Shown: positions 52,467 to 62,371 of the stretch, piece after piece
Numbering within the stretch: the stretch's first letter is position 1
Layout: the number at the start of each line of letters is the position of its first letter
NCBI GenBank assembly: GCA_021772615.1
Contig: JAJFLQ010000046.1
Location: 1 to 64,000 of the forward strand
Direction: 5' to 3'
DNA from: Verrucomicrobiota bacterium
GTDB lineage: Bacteria > Verrucomicrobiota > Lentisphaeria > JABSQK01 > JAJFLO01
Length of the DNA: 64,000 nt
The notes under the pieces: model-generated
The model's database searches: none
What the model was told of the DNA's origin: nothing
Seen by the model: only the letters and a program-made list of their open reading frames with translations
Position numbers and translations under genes: made by a program

Positions 52467-54383
52467 ATGAAGGCGAACAATAGCGATGGCGTGTGGAATC
52501 GACACTGCCGGACGTCCCGCGTGCTGCACGCTGTCCTGTTCGCGCTGAGCGTTGCCGGCGTGTTTCCCTTGATGGCGCAGCAGGTGGACATGACGCTGGT
52601 ACGAATCGTGAGCGGGCTGGAGCGCCCCGTTTATGCTGCCTCACCCCCCGGCGATACTGAGCGGTTGTTCATTATCGAACAGAAAACCGGAAATATCAAG
52701 ATTTTCAATGTCGTCACCGGCGACCTTCGAGCGCAGCCGTTTATTCAGATCGGTGACCTGACAACGACGGGAAACGAGCAGGGCTTGCTGGGGCTTGCGT
52801 TCCATCCGGGGTACGAGGTAAACGGCCGTTTTTTTGTGAATGTCGTCGATGTTTCCGGTGATACGCATATTCGGGAGTATACGCGCCTTACCAGCGACAC
52901 TGGCGATCCCGCGAGCAAGCGGACGATCATTACGATCGGCCAACCCTTCAGCAATCACAACGGCGGTTGGCTCGGCTTCGGCCCGCACGATGGCTTCCTG
53001 TATATCGCAACTGGTGACGGCGGCAGCGGCAACGATCCAAACAACAATGCGCAGGACACGATCGACAACTTGCTTGGAAAGATTCTGCGCATCGATATCG
53101 ACGGAGATGATTTTAATGATGATCCAGACCGTAATTATAGAGTGCCGGCGGACAATCCGTTTGTCGGCGCCAGCGGTGATGACGAGATCTGGGCTTATGG
53201 CCTGCGAAATCCGTGGCGTGTCAGTTTCGATCGCTTGACAGGTGATTTGTATATTGCCGACGTCGGCCAGCTGACGAAGGAAGAGTTGAACGTTCAGCCG
53301 GGCGCCAGCACCGGCGGTGAAAATTATGGATGGCGACTGCGTGAGGGCACCATTGCGAATCCGTCATCAGTCGGCGGACCTCGCCCCGCAGGTGCACTTG
53401 ATCCCGTGTACGAGTACGACCGTGGTTCCGGCGATCTCGAAGGCTTTTCGGTCACCGGCGGATTCGTGTATCGCGGACCGTTGACCGCTCTTCAGGGACA
53501 TTACTTCTTTGCCGATTTCGTGAACAGCCGATTGTGGTCGCTGCGGTGGGACAGAAATCCACCTCATACAGCGAACGGAACGAATGTGAAGGATTTCATC
53601 GACTGGACGGAAATCGTGTCGACCGATAGTGGCGCCGTCGACACTATTGCGTCGTTCGGCGAAGACGCGGTCGGCAACCTTTACCTGCTTGATTTTGGCG
53701 GTGAAGTCTTTCGCGTGGATGCGGCAACGACGCCGGTTTCCGCGGGCGCCGTTGATCTTGTCGGCATCAGCTTTGATGCCAGCCCGGATCGGGTACGGTT
53801 TGGCGATGTGACCGTGACGTTCACGGTCGCGAATCAGGGAGCGGCGGATGCAGGACAATTTGATGTCGACATCATCTGGTCCGACGATGCGACGATCGGT
53901 AACGGCGATGACGTTACGCTTGCGTCACGGACCGTACCCGGCCTGTTGGCAAACGATACCATTTCTCACAACATGTCAGTTGACTTCGATCTCGCCGTGC
54001 TGTTTGATCGTGCGCTGCGGGACGATGCGCCGGGCTTGCCGTCAGGTTCGATGTCAACAAGTGCGGACTGCCTCGGTATTGTCATCGATCCGACCAACCG
54101 TATACCGGAATCGGACGAATTGAACAATACGGGTCAGGGGATGGGGCTTGATGCGGATGATATTACGTATTTTCCCTGGGACGCCAACCCGATTGACCGC
54201 ATTGTCACGCCGACTGACGCGATCTACGTCATCAACAGGCTCATGCAATTCTCCCCGCCGGCCGATCCTGTTGCAGACATCGACGGTGATGGCGCGGTCA
54301 CGCCGACCGACGCGATAACAGTGATCAACCGTCTTGGCCGCCAGATCAACGACTCGGTGATCGAGGAGAGTGCGTCCGAATAG
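52467..54383 (+). CDS. Exported PQQ-type sugar dehydrogenase with CARDB and dockerin-like domains
   Basis: This is a 638-residue protein with a signal peptide (residues 15-38, ending PLMAQQ). Residues about 40-410 are a soluble glucose/sorbosone-dehydrogenase-like six-blade propeller (EQGLLGLAFHPGYEVNGRFF, DGFLYIATGDGGSGNDPNNN, DEIWAYGLRNPWR, GGENYGWR). Next is a CARDB-like Ig domain (about 430-550; VTFTVANQGAADAGQFDV). The C-terminus has two dockerin/EF-hand-like repeats (IVTPTDAIYVINRLM and DIDGDGAVTPTDAITVINRLG). It probably oxidises sugars outside the cell or in the periplasm using PQQ and calcium, while the dockerin part tethers it to a partner. No cohesin is in the window. Confidence 0.88.
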   Translation: MKANNSDGVWNRHCRTSRVLHAVLFALSVAGVFPLMAQQVDMTLVRIVSGLERPVYAASPPGDTERLFIIEQKTGNIKIFNVVTGDLRAQPFIQIGDLTTTGNEQGLLGLAFHPGYEVNGRFFVNVVDVSGDTHIREYTRLTSDTGDPASKRTIITIGQPFSNHNGGWLGFGPHDGFLYIATGDGGSGNDPNNNAQDTIDNLLGKILRIDIDGDDFNDDPDRNYRVPADNPFVGASGDDEIWAYGLRNPWRVSFDRLTGDLYIADVGQLTKEELNVQPGASTGGENYGWRLREGTIANPSSVGGPRPAGALDPVYEYDRGSGDLEGFSVTGGFVYRGPLTALQGHYFFADFVNSRLWSLRWDRNPPHTANGTNVKDFIDWTEIVSTDSGAVDTIASFGEDAVGNLYLLDFGGEVFRVDAATTPVSAGAVDLVGISFDASPDRVRFGDVTVTFTVANQGAADAGQFDVDIIWSDDATIGNGDDVTLASRTVPGLLANDTISHNMSVDFDLAVLFDRALRDDAPGLPSGSMSTSADCLGIVIDPTNRIPESDELNNTGQGMGLDADDITYFPWDANPIDRIVTPTDAIYVINRLMQFSPPADPVADIDGDGAVTPTDAITVINRLGRQINDSVIEESASE

Positions 54384-54396
54384 GTCACGCGGACGG

Positions 54397-56955
54397 TCAG
54401 GTTAGGGGACTGGATGCCGCGGAATCGTCCGTGGCATTGGACTGCGACGATTGAATGTCGCGTCGCCGCTGCACAAAGGCGATGCAGCAACAGGCGATCA
54501 CTGTGATGGCGCTCACAGCCAGTCTTTCCTTCAATAGCGGTTGGCGGTATTCCAGTGCAATGTCGTGATGTCCCGGTTCAACGATCACGCCCGAGAATCC
54601 GCAGTTGACCAGATGAACTGTCGCCGGTTCACCGTCGATGCGTGCCGACCAGTTACTGTCGTACGGTATCGAGAAAAACAGCAGCCGACGTTTCTCCGTT
54701 TCGATCGATCCGCGAATGGTGTTATGCGAGTGCTCCGAGATTTTCATCAAGCTGCGGGGCGAGTCTTGTAACAGGCGCTGGTATGAGGAGCGGCGAAAAT
54801 TCTGAGTAATCGTGGCCGGATCACGCGACGAGAATCCTTCAAAGTGGTGTTTGTCCTCGTCCTCGATCACGAATGCTTCGAGCAACGCGGCGTCTTTTTG
54901 GAACTTACGCAGCGCAAGGAATTCGCTTCTCGTAATAAACATGTCATACGTGAACCCCATAGGCAGGAACAGCCGGTTCTTCAAAACCTTTACGTCATTA
55001 AACAGCGCGATCTCATCCGCGTAGCCCGTCGTTACGATCTCGGGATTTTCGTCTTTGCTCAGTGAATACTTCACGCCGCAGACCGCCATCAAAACAGGAC
55101 GCCCACCAACGCCGGGCGCCCACCTCGTATCCGTCTCCTGGTCCGGTCGGATGATCTCGGTGTCGCGTAGAAACCGGATGTAGAATTTTTGATTAAATGA
55201 TGAATACGACGGCGTCCCGTAGTAGCCAAATACCTTACCATCGCTCGAATTCGCAAAATTCGCCGGGGTCGACGAGTAGTACTTCTCGATGCGATAGAAA
55301 TCACTATCGACTGATTCGATATAGTCCAGGGCCTCGACCGTGTAGTCGTTGTATCCGGTCCGGCTCTCGAATTCTTTACTGGTAAGGGCCTCGCGATCGT
55401 TCACCGTGATCGAGGACAGCCATATCAATTCTCCGCACATTACCGCGAGCAGAACCCATTGTATTCTGCCGCGGAGCACTGCCGTGCCTGTTGCCATCAC
55501 GTAACACATGGCGGCGTAGACAACGACTAAAACGGAAATCAGGAGCTGGAGATCGCGATTCACGGGACTGCTGTCGCCGAAATACGGGAAATGCAAGAGC
55601 AGCAGCAGTCCGATAACTGTGGCGATGAGCAAAGGTACGTTGATCGTCCCGGTTCGGCGGATATGGCGCAGCGCGCGCATGCTGTAAAAGATGAGCGTGA
55701 ACGGAACAAACATCGATAGTGCCGATTTGTAGTAGTCGCCGCGGAAAAGGTAAAAGGCGTACCGAAAATAGGGGAAGATAATGATGACAATCCAGATACC
55801 CAGAAATACGGCGTAAACGATTGTCTGTTTTTGGTTCAACGTCCGCACAACCTGTGGAAACAGTACCAGTGTCAGGATACCGCAATAAAAGGCCGGCGCC
55901 TCGAGGTAATTGTACCAACCGCGATACGCGCTGCCGGTCCCGAGCAGGTCGCTGGAGAATGTACGAAGTATCACCGTCGCATAATGCGACGCATCGGCCA
56001 GCGCGAATATCGGCGATTCTGCGAGAGTATTGGTGTATGTGAGGTCTCCTGATACCCGCGGGCTTTGAAGAATTCGAACGATCGCGGCAGCGAACGGGCT
56101 CGAGATCAAGATGGCGAGAAACCCGATCACTGCCAGTTTCGTCCACAGCAAGCCGAAGTCGCGGGTATCAAATCGCTCCGAGTCCGAGATGTATCGAAAA
56201 CAGGTGTAGAGGAAGAAGAATATGCCGTAGAAATACAACTGAGATCCGAGCGACAGAAGAATCGCGAATGGAAATAATATCCACGAATTCCGTTTGTAGA
56301 GACGCTCGAAACAGTACAACGCGAAGACGAAATAAACGGCTTTGGTGCCATGTCCGTACCACGTTCCGCTAGCTACCAAATATCCGGAGAAACTGAAAAT
56401 CAGCGCGCCGACCAGTGCCGTATAGCGGCATTCAAATACCAGATTGAGATAGAAAAACGCCAATGACGCCATTACCAGCACCTTGATGGCCGCCTCGTAT
56501 CCGAGACCGTATGCCAGGAATTCTCGGCCCAGAATGAGGTGAAACCAGCCTATTGGCGATGCGATGCTGCCCGGGTAAATATTTTGACCCATGCCCTCGC
56601 AAAATGACCACATCGCAACGCCGTATTCGCGAAAATAGTCGGCCACATGAACATATTTTGGGTAGAATATATTCAGCGTATCACTGCCGATATCTTTGAA
56701 CAGAAAGAGATTCGTAAAGGTGAGGTAGTCACGGTAGACCACGATGCCGGCGAACGTGGTCATGATCATCAGAACGGCGTAAACGGCCTTGGGCGAGCTG
56801 CGCTCGAAAAATCCGGGCAAGGACTCCTGAAGGCCGACGGGGTCGTGCGAAGCCTTGGCCGCCGTCGCCGTCTTGCCGGCAGCCGGGCGAGGCTTCCGGG
56901 CATCGCCAACGGGTCTGGAAGTGTGGCCAGTTCTCTTGCGCTTTTTTGCTGTCAT
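54397..56955 (-). CDS. YfhO-like membrane protein
   Basis: This is an 852-residue protein: a Lys/Arg-rich disordered N-terminus (about 45 residues), about a dozen hydrophobic helices (residues 60-530), a large extracytoplasmic domain (about 540-810) and one last helix followed by a polar tail. It resembles YfhO/PF09586: early FKDIGSDTLNIFYPKYVHVADYF, GYLVASGTWYGHGTKA and late YDSNWSARIDGEPATVHLVNCGF, GHHDIALEYRQP. YfhO-type proteins are needed for glycosylation of lipoteichoic acid or other surface polymers, acting as GT-C-like enzymes. It converges on the sugar dehydrogenase gene, 13 bases apart. Confidence 0.85.
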   Translation of the reverse strand: MTAKKRKRTGHTSRPVGDARKPRPAAGKTATAAKASHDPVGLQESLPGFFERSSPKAVYAVLMIMTTFAGIVVYRDYLTFTNLFLFKDIGSDTLNIFYPKYVHVADYFREYGVAMWSFCEGMGQNIYPGSIASPIGWFHLILGREFLAYGLGYEAAIKVLVMASLAFFYLNLVFECRYTALVGALIFSFSGYLVASGTWYGHGTKAVYFVFALYCFERLYKRNSWILFPFAILLSLGSQLYFYGIFFFLYTCFRYISDSERFDTRDFGLLWTKLAVIGFLAILISSPFAAAIVRILQSPRVSGDLTYTNTLAESPIFALADASHYATVILRTFSSDLLGTGSAYRGWYNYLEAPAFYCGILTLVLFPQVVRTLNQKQTIVYAVFLGIWIVIIIFPYFRYAFYLFRGDYYKSALSMFVPFTLIFYSMRALRHIRRTGTINVPLLIATVIGLLLLLHFPYFGDSSPVNRDLQLLISVLVVVYAAMCYVMATGTAVLRGRIQWVLLAVMCGELIWLSSITVNDREALTSKEFESRTGYNDYTVEALDYIESVDSDFYRIEKYYSSTPANFANSSDGKVFGYYGTPSYSSFNQKFYIRFLRDTEIIRPDQETDTRWAPGVGGRPVLMAVCGVKYSLSKDENPEIVTTGYADEIALFNDVKVLKNRLFLPMGFTYDMFITRSEFLALRKFQKDAALLEAFVIEDEDKHHFEGFSSRDPATITQNFRRSSYQRLLQDSPRSLMKISEHSHNTIRGSIETEKRRLLFFSIPYDSNWSARIDGEPATVHLVNCGFSGVIVEPGHHDIALEYRQPLLKERLAVSAITVIACCCIAFVQRRRDIQSSQSNATDDSAASSPLT

Positions 56956-57206
56956 AAATTCGTAATTATCGTGCCGTAACGGCAGTGCTTGTGGGCTCAG
57001 CGTGTTTCGATAACGTATGATGGATCAGCACATCGGCAACCCAATGTCGCCGAATTAGGGATTCGCGGCACCACGTGCAATTCGATCCTGATCGGCGCTC
57101 ACAATTCTACCAGGCGCTTATCGTGAAACACAAATCTTACAGTGAACACCGTCTGGGTCGGGCAATGCCGTATGCACAAGGCGCCGTCGATTTTGCCGAC
57201 TTCGAG

Positions 57207-57226
57207 GGTCGCAGTCCTCTGCGACC
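57207..57226. repeat. Perfect 20-bp palindromic repeat, copy 2
   Basis: This is an identical copy of the GGTCGCAG-TCCT-CTGCGACC palindrome at 30704-30723. It lies in the 534-base gene-free stretch 56956-57489, in which nothing else is supported. Confidence 0.7.
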
Positions 57227-57489
57227 GCGTACCGCACCTGTTTTGTACATAAAGGGATGTGTCTCCAGGAAAGCCCGTTTCGTCACGGCGCTCAATCGTT
57301 ACGCACATCGCGTTGGGCGCTCGGATCACTGTGGAAATGTCTGGATTTCATTATTTATGGCGCCCGCAAAGCGGTTTTTTGTTCCTGTTGCATTCCACAA
57401 ACGACGCGCTGTACGAGGAGGTTGCCGCACGCGTCGCCCTCTGTCGTGTCGCCGTTGGCAATCCGGTAGAATGCTCATATACTCACGCT

Positions 57490-58743
57490 GTGCTACCCTC
57501 ATTTATCTATAACAACAAGCTCGCAAAAGAAACCTTCTGGGCCGCCGCCGCGAAGGGGTGTTTTGTCGTCGGCGGGCTGGTCATCGCTGTAATTGTACCG
57601 AGGACCGCCGGACCCGAGGTGTACGGGGCGTTTTCGCTTATACTTGCCTACGCGACGCTGGCGTCGCTCTTTATGGGCCGATCCATTACCGTGGCGGTAC
57701 AAAAAGAAATGTCGGAGCATAAGTTCGGCGATGGGTCGAAGCGATATTTCCTCGAAGCGGTCAAGCTGCATTTCCTCACTGCGGCGATCATGTCCTTCGC
57801 TGTGTACGTCGTCGCACGTGTACTGGAGCTCAGCATCGTCACCGAGAATTTTCTGCTCTTTGTTAGTTTCATAACTGTGGTGAACCAATGGTCATTGGTC
57901 AATCGCGGATTCGAAGCGGTCCATCGGCTTTTCTACAACGCGATAATGTATTTTTGCGAATATGCGGTGAAGATTCTTTTTATCGTGGCGCTATTCGCCG
58001 CAGCCGCACTGACGTTGCCGAATCTGCTGATCGCCTTTATTGCCGGATACGTTGTCGCGCTAACGATTGGATTCGCGATAATGATCCGAAAGCTCGAATG
58101 CCGCGCATCGGATTTCCGGCTCGGTTTGGACCCCATGACATCGCGGTCCATCATGAGGCGCGCCGGGTTTTATGCCATGACGGGCTTGACGGCTACGCTT
58201 CTTACCAAGATCGATTCAATAATGATCGGTCATTATATGACATACAATGACGTCGGATTTTATAACGTAGCCAGCAATGTGGCGATGAATTTGTACATCA
58301 TCTCATTTCCCGTCATTCTCGGCGTGGCGCCTATGTTCTCGGCCAGAACACCGTTGACCGGTTTGTATCTACGGACGCTGGGACGGTTATCTGTCATTAA
58401 TCTCGCGGTATTTATCGCGCTGTTCGCCGGCGCCGCGCCGCTAATTTCGATCGTGTACGGGCCGACCTTCGTAACCTCGATACCGGTTCTTCGCATAATG
58501 GCTGTTATTCCGTTTGTTGTTTCGATTCGTAACTTTTCCAGTCGTATCCTGGTGTTGAAAGACGGCGAGCGGGTGCTATTGGCGGTTGGCCTGGCATCTG
58601 TGGCCCTCAACATATTCTTGAACATCGTTCTTATTCCCTGCTACGGAATCAACGGCGCGGCCTGGGCGACGGTGTTGACATTCCTGTCGTCCATGCTCAT
58701 TCTTGCCCCCAGTGCAGCGCAGCGCATTACCGCAACGACATGA
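57490..58743 (+). CDS. Polysaccharide flippase, Wzx/MATE-like
   Basis: This is a 417-residue membrane protein with about 12 hydrophobic helices. The GTG at 57490 is chosen because homology begins at FIYNNKLAKETFWAAAAKG; the frame is open to 57259 but has no family pattern. Wzx-like features include the opening VVGGLVIAVIVPRTAGPEVYG, the helix pair around YNAIMYFCEYAVKILFI and the loop TKIDSIMIGHYMTYNDVGFY. It moves lipid-linked oligosaccharide units across the inner membrane. Its stop overlaps the start of a GT4 gene (ATGA). Context supports a Wzx-dependent surface polymer, although no Wzy polymerase is recognised in the window. Confidence 0.85.
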   Translation: MLPSFIYNNKLAKETFWAAAAKGCFVVGGLVIAVIVPRTAGPEVYGAFSLILAYATLASLFMGRSITVAVQKEMSEHKFGDGSKRYFLEAVKLHFLTAAIMSFAVYVVARVLELSIVTENFLLFVSFITVVNQWSLVNRGFEAVHRLFYNAIMYFCEYAVKILFIVALFAAAALTLPNLLIAFIAGYVVALTIGFAIMIRKLECRASDFRLGLDPMTSRSIMRRAGFYAMTGLTATLLTKIDSIMIGHYMTYNDVGFYNVASNVAMNLYIISFPVILGVAPMFSARTPLTGLYLRTLGRLSVINLAVFIALFAGAAPLISIVYGPTFVTSIPVLRIMAVIPFVVSIRNFSSRILVLKDGERVLLAVGLASVALNIFLNIVLIPCYGINGAAWATVLTFLSSMLILAPSAAQRITATT

Positions 58744-59915
58744 GACACTACTGCATCGTCATGGTCGCGGCCTGTCCGTTTCCTCGGCCCAGCGGCACGC
58801 CTGTGCGTATCCTGCGCATGGCCGAGGCGTTGGGCAAGCTGGGACACGACGTCCATGTCGTGACGTACCATCTGGGTGGGGCGATCGACACCGACGCCTT
58901 CCAGCTCCATCGCATCCGTCGCGTACCGACATATACCAGGACAGCACCAGGACCTTCGTATCAGAAATTGTTCGTCCTGGATCCGCTTCTTGCGCTACGG
59001 CTTCGAGGCGTTCTGCGACGAGTTGCTCCGGATGTCATTCACGCGCATCACGTCGAGGGCCTGATGGTATCGAGCATGGCGAACAGATCGTTCCGCGCCC
59101 CTATCGTGTTCGATGTGCATACCCTGCTTGAGTCCGAGTTGCCGTACTACAGCATCGGATTGCTGCCGCGGATGAAGCGGCGTATCGGTCGCTATCTTGA
59201 CGGTGCATTGCCGGCCAGGGCCACCAGGATTATTGCCGTCACCGACGATATCGAAGACAAGCTTGTCTCGTGCCACGGTGTCGACGCGGGCCGAATTACA
59301 GTAATTCCCAGTGGTATAGAATCCGAACATTTCAATGCCGAGACATCGGCACAAGGTTGCGGCAATCGGCTCGGAAAAACAGTCATGTTTGCCGGCAATC
59401 TTTCGCCGTTCCAGGGAATTGATACGCTTCTCGATATATTCGCCCGGGTCCGTGCGCAGCGCGCGGATACCCGATTGGCTATCGTCACGGACGACAGCTT
59501 CGACGCCTACGCGGCCCACGCGCGGAGACGGGGTATTTTGGACGCGATCGATCTGCTGCCGTCGTGTTTCGACACCTTGCCGGAAGTCCTTCGAAGCGCC
59601 GACGTTACAGTAAATCCGCGCGTGAATTGTGCTGGTATCCCCCAGAAGCTGCTAAATTATATGGCTGCCGGTCGCCCGATCGTATCGTTTTCGGGGTCAG
59701 GTAAGTATATGACCGAAAACGAAATTGGTCTCGTGGTCGACGACGGCGACACGCAGGGATTTGCCGATGCCGTCGTCACGTTGCTCGATGACGCCGCGCT
59801 CGCTGCCCGGCTGGGAATACAGGCCTGCGATTTTGCGACTCGGAACCTCGGCTGGGACACTGTCGCGCGCAAAACAGAAGCGGTTTATCACCTGTGCGTG
59901 GGAGGTGGGATGTGA
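58740..59915 (+). CDS. Family 4 glycosyltransferase
   Basis: This is a 391-residue GT4 enzyme. N-terminal domain: VAACPFPRPSGTPVRILRMAEALGKLGHDVHVVTYH. The middle has VIHAHHVEGLM and APIVFDVHTLLESELPYYS. The donor domain shows RITVIPSGIESEHF, VMFAGNLSPFQGIDTLLD and VNPRVNCAGIPQKLLNYMAAGRP (with the expected Gly-Pro-x-K-Leu-x-x-Tyr type contact). It lies in the plus-strand polysaccharide operon after the flippase. Donor and acceptor sugars are unknown. It is followed by the scar of a sulfotransferase gene. Confidence 0.9.
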   Translation: MRHYCIVMVAACPFPRPSGTPVRILRMAEALGKLGHDVHVVTYHLGGAIDTDAFQLHRIRRVPTYTRTAPGPSYQKLFVLDPLLALRLRGVLRRVAPDVIHAHHVEGLMVSSMANRSFRAPIVFDVHTLLESELPYYSIGLLPRMKRRIGRYLDGALPARATRIIAVTDDIEDKLVSCHGVDAGRITVIPSGIESEHFNAETSAQGCGNRLGKTVMFAGNLSPFQGIDTLLDIFARVRAQRADTRLAIVTDDSFDAYAAHARRRGILDAIDLLPSCFDTLPEVLRSADVTVNPRVNCAGIPQKLLNYMAAGRPIVSFSGSGKYMTENEIGLVVDDGDTQGFADAVVTLLDDAALAARLGIQACDFATRNLGWDTVARKTEAVYHLCVGGGM

Positions 59916-60061
59916 GCGGATAAGCCTCTCCCTGATTGTATTATTGTCGGCGCGGGAAAATCCGGCACGAATCACTACGGCTGTTGAAGACACGGTTCCA
60001 CGCCGACACCGCCCGGCTGCAGGACCTGATTAGTCGGAACCTTTCATCATGGTTCGATTGA
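59916..60061 (+). pseudogene. Sulfotransferase scar (N- and C-terminal ends only)
   Basis: In one frame positions 59916-59984 read ADKPLPDCIIVGAGKSGTNH, the start of a PAPS sulfotransferase. In another frame, 59990-60058 read KTRFHADTARLQDLISRNLS, then SWFD and a stop; this is the family's C-terminal ending (compare LREAFTDDTRQLEQLLQKDL of the intact gene at 51.5 kb). Everything between, about 250 codons, is missing. Deletion plus loss of frame makes this a dead remnant. Confidence 0.7.
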
Positions 60062-60176
60062 CGGTCGTGCACCTGAAATGCATAACAATTGCCGCCGTTC
60101 TGCGTGTCGCTCGTATGCGCGGCGGAGGGATGCTACAGTCCACCACGCCCGCTACCCCATTCATTCATACAGCGCC

Positions 60177-61286
60177 ATGAACCGCGATAACACGACCGCC
60201 AATTCGTTGCCCACACCTGCCGCTATCACGGTGAGCGCCGTGATTACAAACTATAATGGCGGCGAAAAGGTCGTAACCAGCGCGCGATGCCTCGTCGCGC
60301 AAACCGTTGCGTTCGCCGAAATCATTATTGTCGACAACGGCTCGACCGACGGCTCCACCGGGAAGGTCAAGGCGGCGTGTCCGTCGGTTGTTGTTCACGA
60401 AACAGGTGCGAACAACGGTCTTCCGTTCGCACGCAACCAGGGATTGAGCCGCGCGCAGGGCGACCTCGTACTGATGGTAGATGCAGATGTGTATCTTGAG
60501 CCGGACTGCCTGGAGCGCCTGCTACAGGCCTATTCAAATCATCAGCCGGCTGTGCTCTGTCCCCGCATTCGGCTGATTCCAGAGCGCGACATTGTACAGG
60601 CCGACGGAGCCGCAGGTCATTTTCTCGGTACCATGACGCTGCGGCATGCGTACACGCCGGTCACGGACCTTGACAACGCTTCCGGGTTTGTGGATGGATG
60701 CATCGGCGCCTGTATGCTGCTCGAGCGCGCGGCCGTAATAGACGCGGGCGGGTTCGATGAACTATATTTTTTCTATTTCGAGGATCTCGAATTCTGCCTG
60801 CGGATGCGCACTCTCGGGAAGCGTATATACTGTGAGCCCCGGGCAGTTGTATACCACGATCGTGGTGCAGGCACGCCGGGCCTGTCGTTTCGGGGCCGGG
60901 GAACCTATCCCAGGCGCCGCATTTATCTGAGCACGCGACACCGTATAGTGACGATGCTCGTACACTACCGCTTGCGGACGCTGTTGATCCTGGCGCCGGT
61001 GCTGGTGCTGTACGAATGTGTCGGTTTCTTGTCCATGATACCGCGGCGGGGTGTTCTCGCCTGGGGCCGGGCCTGGATGTGGCAATTTGCCAATTTTGGC
61101 GAGATACGGCGGCGCCGACACCAGATCCAGTCAACGCGCTGCCTGTCCGATCGCGAATTATTGTCAGGCGGCCCGATACCGCTGGCGCCGGGATTTATCA
61201 ACTCCCGCATCATCGGCATCCTGGTCAACGGCCTGTCGTCATTGTTCAACGGATACTGGCGCGTTGTTCAGCGCCTCATTGCCTGA
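60177..61286 (+). CDS. Family 2 glycosyltransferase (rhamnosyltransferase-like)
   Basis: This is a 369-residue protein starting at MNRDNTTANSLPTPA (60177). GT-A motifs: VSAVITNYNGGEKVVTSARC, IIVDNGSTDGSTGKV, the metal-binding LVLMVDADVYLEPDC, and a DELYFFYFEDLEFCLRMR segment that supplies the catalytic base (E-D-x-D-type). The C-terminus has a hydrophobic stretch (about residues 265-295; TLLILAPVLVLYECVGFL) that may anchor it. It resembles bacterial rhamnosyl- and related sugar transferases. It is followed 101 bases later by another GT2 gene. Confidence 0.88.
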   Translation: MNRDNTTANSLPTPAAITVSAVITNYNGGEKVVTSARCLVAQTVAFAEIIIVDNGSTDGSTGKVKAACPSVVVHETGANNGLPFARNQGLSRAQGDLVLMVDADVYLEPDCLERLLQAYSNHQPAVLCPRIRLIPERDIVQADGAAGHFLGTMTLRHAYTPVTDLDNASGFVDGCIGACMLLERAAVIDAGGFDELYFFYFEDLEFCLRMRTLGKRIYCEPRAVVYHDRGAGTPGLSFRGRGTYPRRRIYLSTRHRIVTMLVHYRLRTLLILAPVLVLYECVGFLSMIPRRGVLAWGRAWMWQFANFGEIRRRRHQIQSTRCLSDRELLSGGPIPLAPGFINSRIIGILVNGLSSLFNGYWRVVQRLIA

Positions 61287-61387
61287 CCGCCTGTCGGACG
61301 TCGGCATAATCGATTGCGAAGTGGAAAATTGTCCCCGATTTCTCATATGTCTTGCTACGATCCCAAAGTCCGAGAGGTTGCCGGCAA

Positions 61388-62290
61388 ATGAATGTGTGCA
61401 CACCGCTCGTTTCCGTTATTATTCCATGCCTGCGTCATGCCGACTCACTTGGGCGCTGCCTGCCTCCTCTGGGCCGACAGGCGATCGACGTCGCTTACGA
61501 GGTCATCGTCGTCGACAGTGCCGCCGATCCCGCCGTGGCAGCCGTTCTTGGTCAATTCCCATTCGCGCGATTGGTGCGCAGTGATCGTTGCCTGCGTGCA
61601 GGACCGGCCAGAAATCTTGGCGTGCAATCAGCACGCGGCGAGTATCTGGTGTTTACGGATGCAGACTGTGTGGTCAGTCCCGATTTCCTTGCCGCGGCGT
61701 ATCAGGCGTTGGCCGGGGGCTGCAAGATGGTAGGCGGCCCGGTATTAAACGTCTGGCCGCTGCATCCTGTGGCGACCATGGACAACCTGTTGCAGTTTGC
61801 GGATCTGGCTGCCGGCCGTCCCGAGGGCGCGGCTGACTACTTTCCCTCTTGTAACCTCGCTCTGCGCCGTACTGATTTTCTCGCTGTGGGCGGATTTCCC
61901 GATGTGGATCTTCCGGCAGGCGAGGACAGCGCCCTGTGCCGCCGTATCACTGCGACGTCGCCAGAGGGAATCGCCTACGTGCCCGGCATGATGATTCGGC
62001 ATCAGGGCCGCCGCTCGCTCACAGCATTATGGCGGCACCAGTTTGGTTTCGGCTACAGCCGCGCCGTTCTCGGACTTTTTCTCAGGAGGAAGCACATCCG
62101 TCTCGGCGCATGCTGGGTCGCAATGCCTGCGGTAATGGCCAAACGATTCTGCTACATCTTCGGACGTCTGTGCTGCTGGCATCCGGCCGGGGTCCTGCGG
62201 TGGGTGCTCTTCATGCCGATATTCGTGGTCGGGCTTGCCGGCTGGGCTGCCGGGTTTCGTGTGGGGTGCAAGGAGCGCAGGGGCGCCTGA
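61388..62290 (+). CDS. Family 2 glycosyltransferase with C-terminal membrane segment
   Basis: This is a 300-residue protein starting at MNVCTPLVSVIIPC (61388). GT-A motifs: VSVIIPCLRHADSLGRCL, VIVVDSAADPAVAAV (the usual DDGS is changed to DSAAD), AGPARNLGVQSARGEYLVFTDADC with the metal ligand DAD, and LPAGEDSALCRRI with the catalytic Glu-Asp. A C-terminal hydrophobic segment (about residues 265-290) follows. It would add a sugar to the growing surface glycan. It converges with the ABC-like gene. Confidence 0.85.
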   Translation: MNVCTPLVSVIIPCLRHADSLGRCLPPLGRQAIDVAYEVIVVDSAADPAVAAVLGQFPFARLVRSDRCLRAGPARNLGVQSARGEYLVFTDADCVVSPDFLAAAYQALAGGCKMVGGPVLNVWPLHPVATMDNLLQFADLAAGRPEGAADYFPSCNLALRRTDFLAVGGFPDVDLPAGEDSALCRRITATSPEGIAYVPGMMIRHQGRRSLTALWRHQFGFGYSRAVLGLFLRRKHIRLGACWVAMPAVMAKRFCYIFGRLCCWHPAGVLRWVLFMPIFVVGLAGWAAGFRVGCKERRGA

Positions 62291-62371
62291 CCGAATCTGG
62301 TGGGAATTCCACAGAATGGGTAAGGCCGGTCTTGTTGCAAACACAGGATGTGTCGTTCATCAGCGTCTCGA

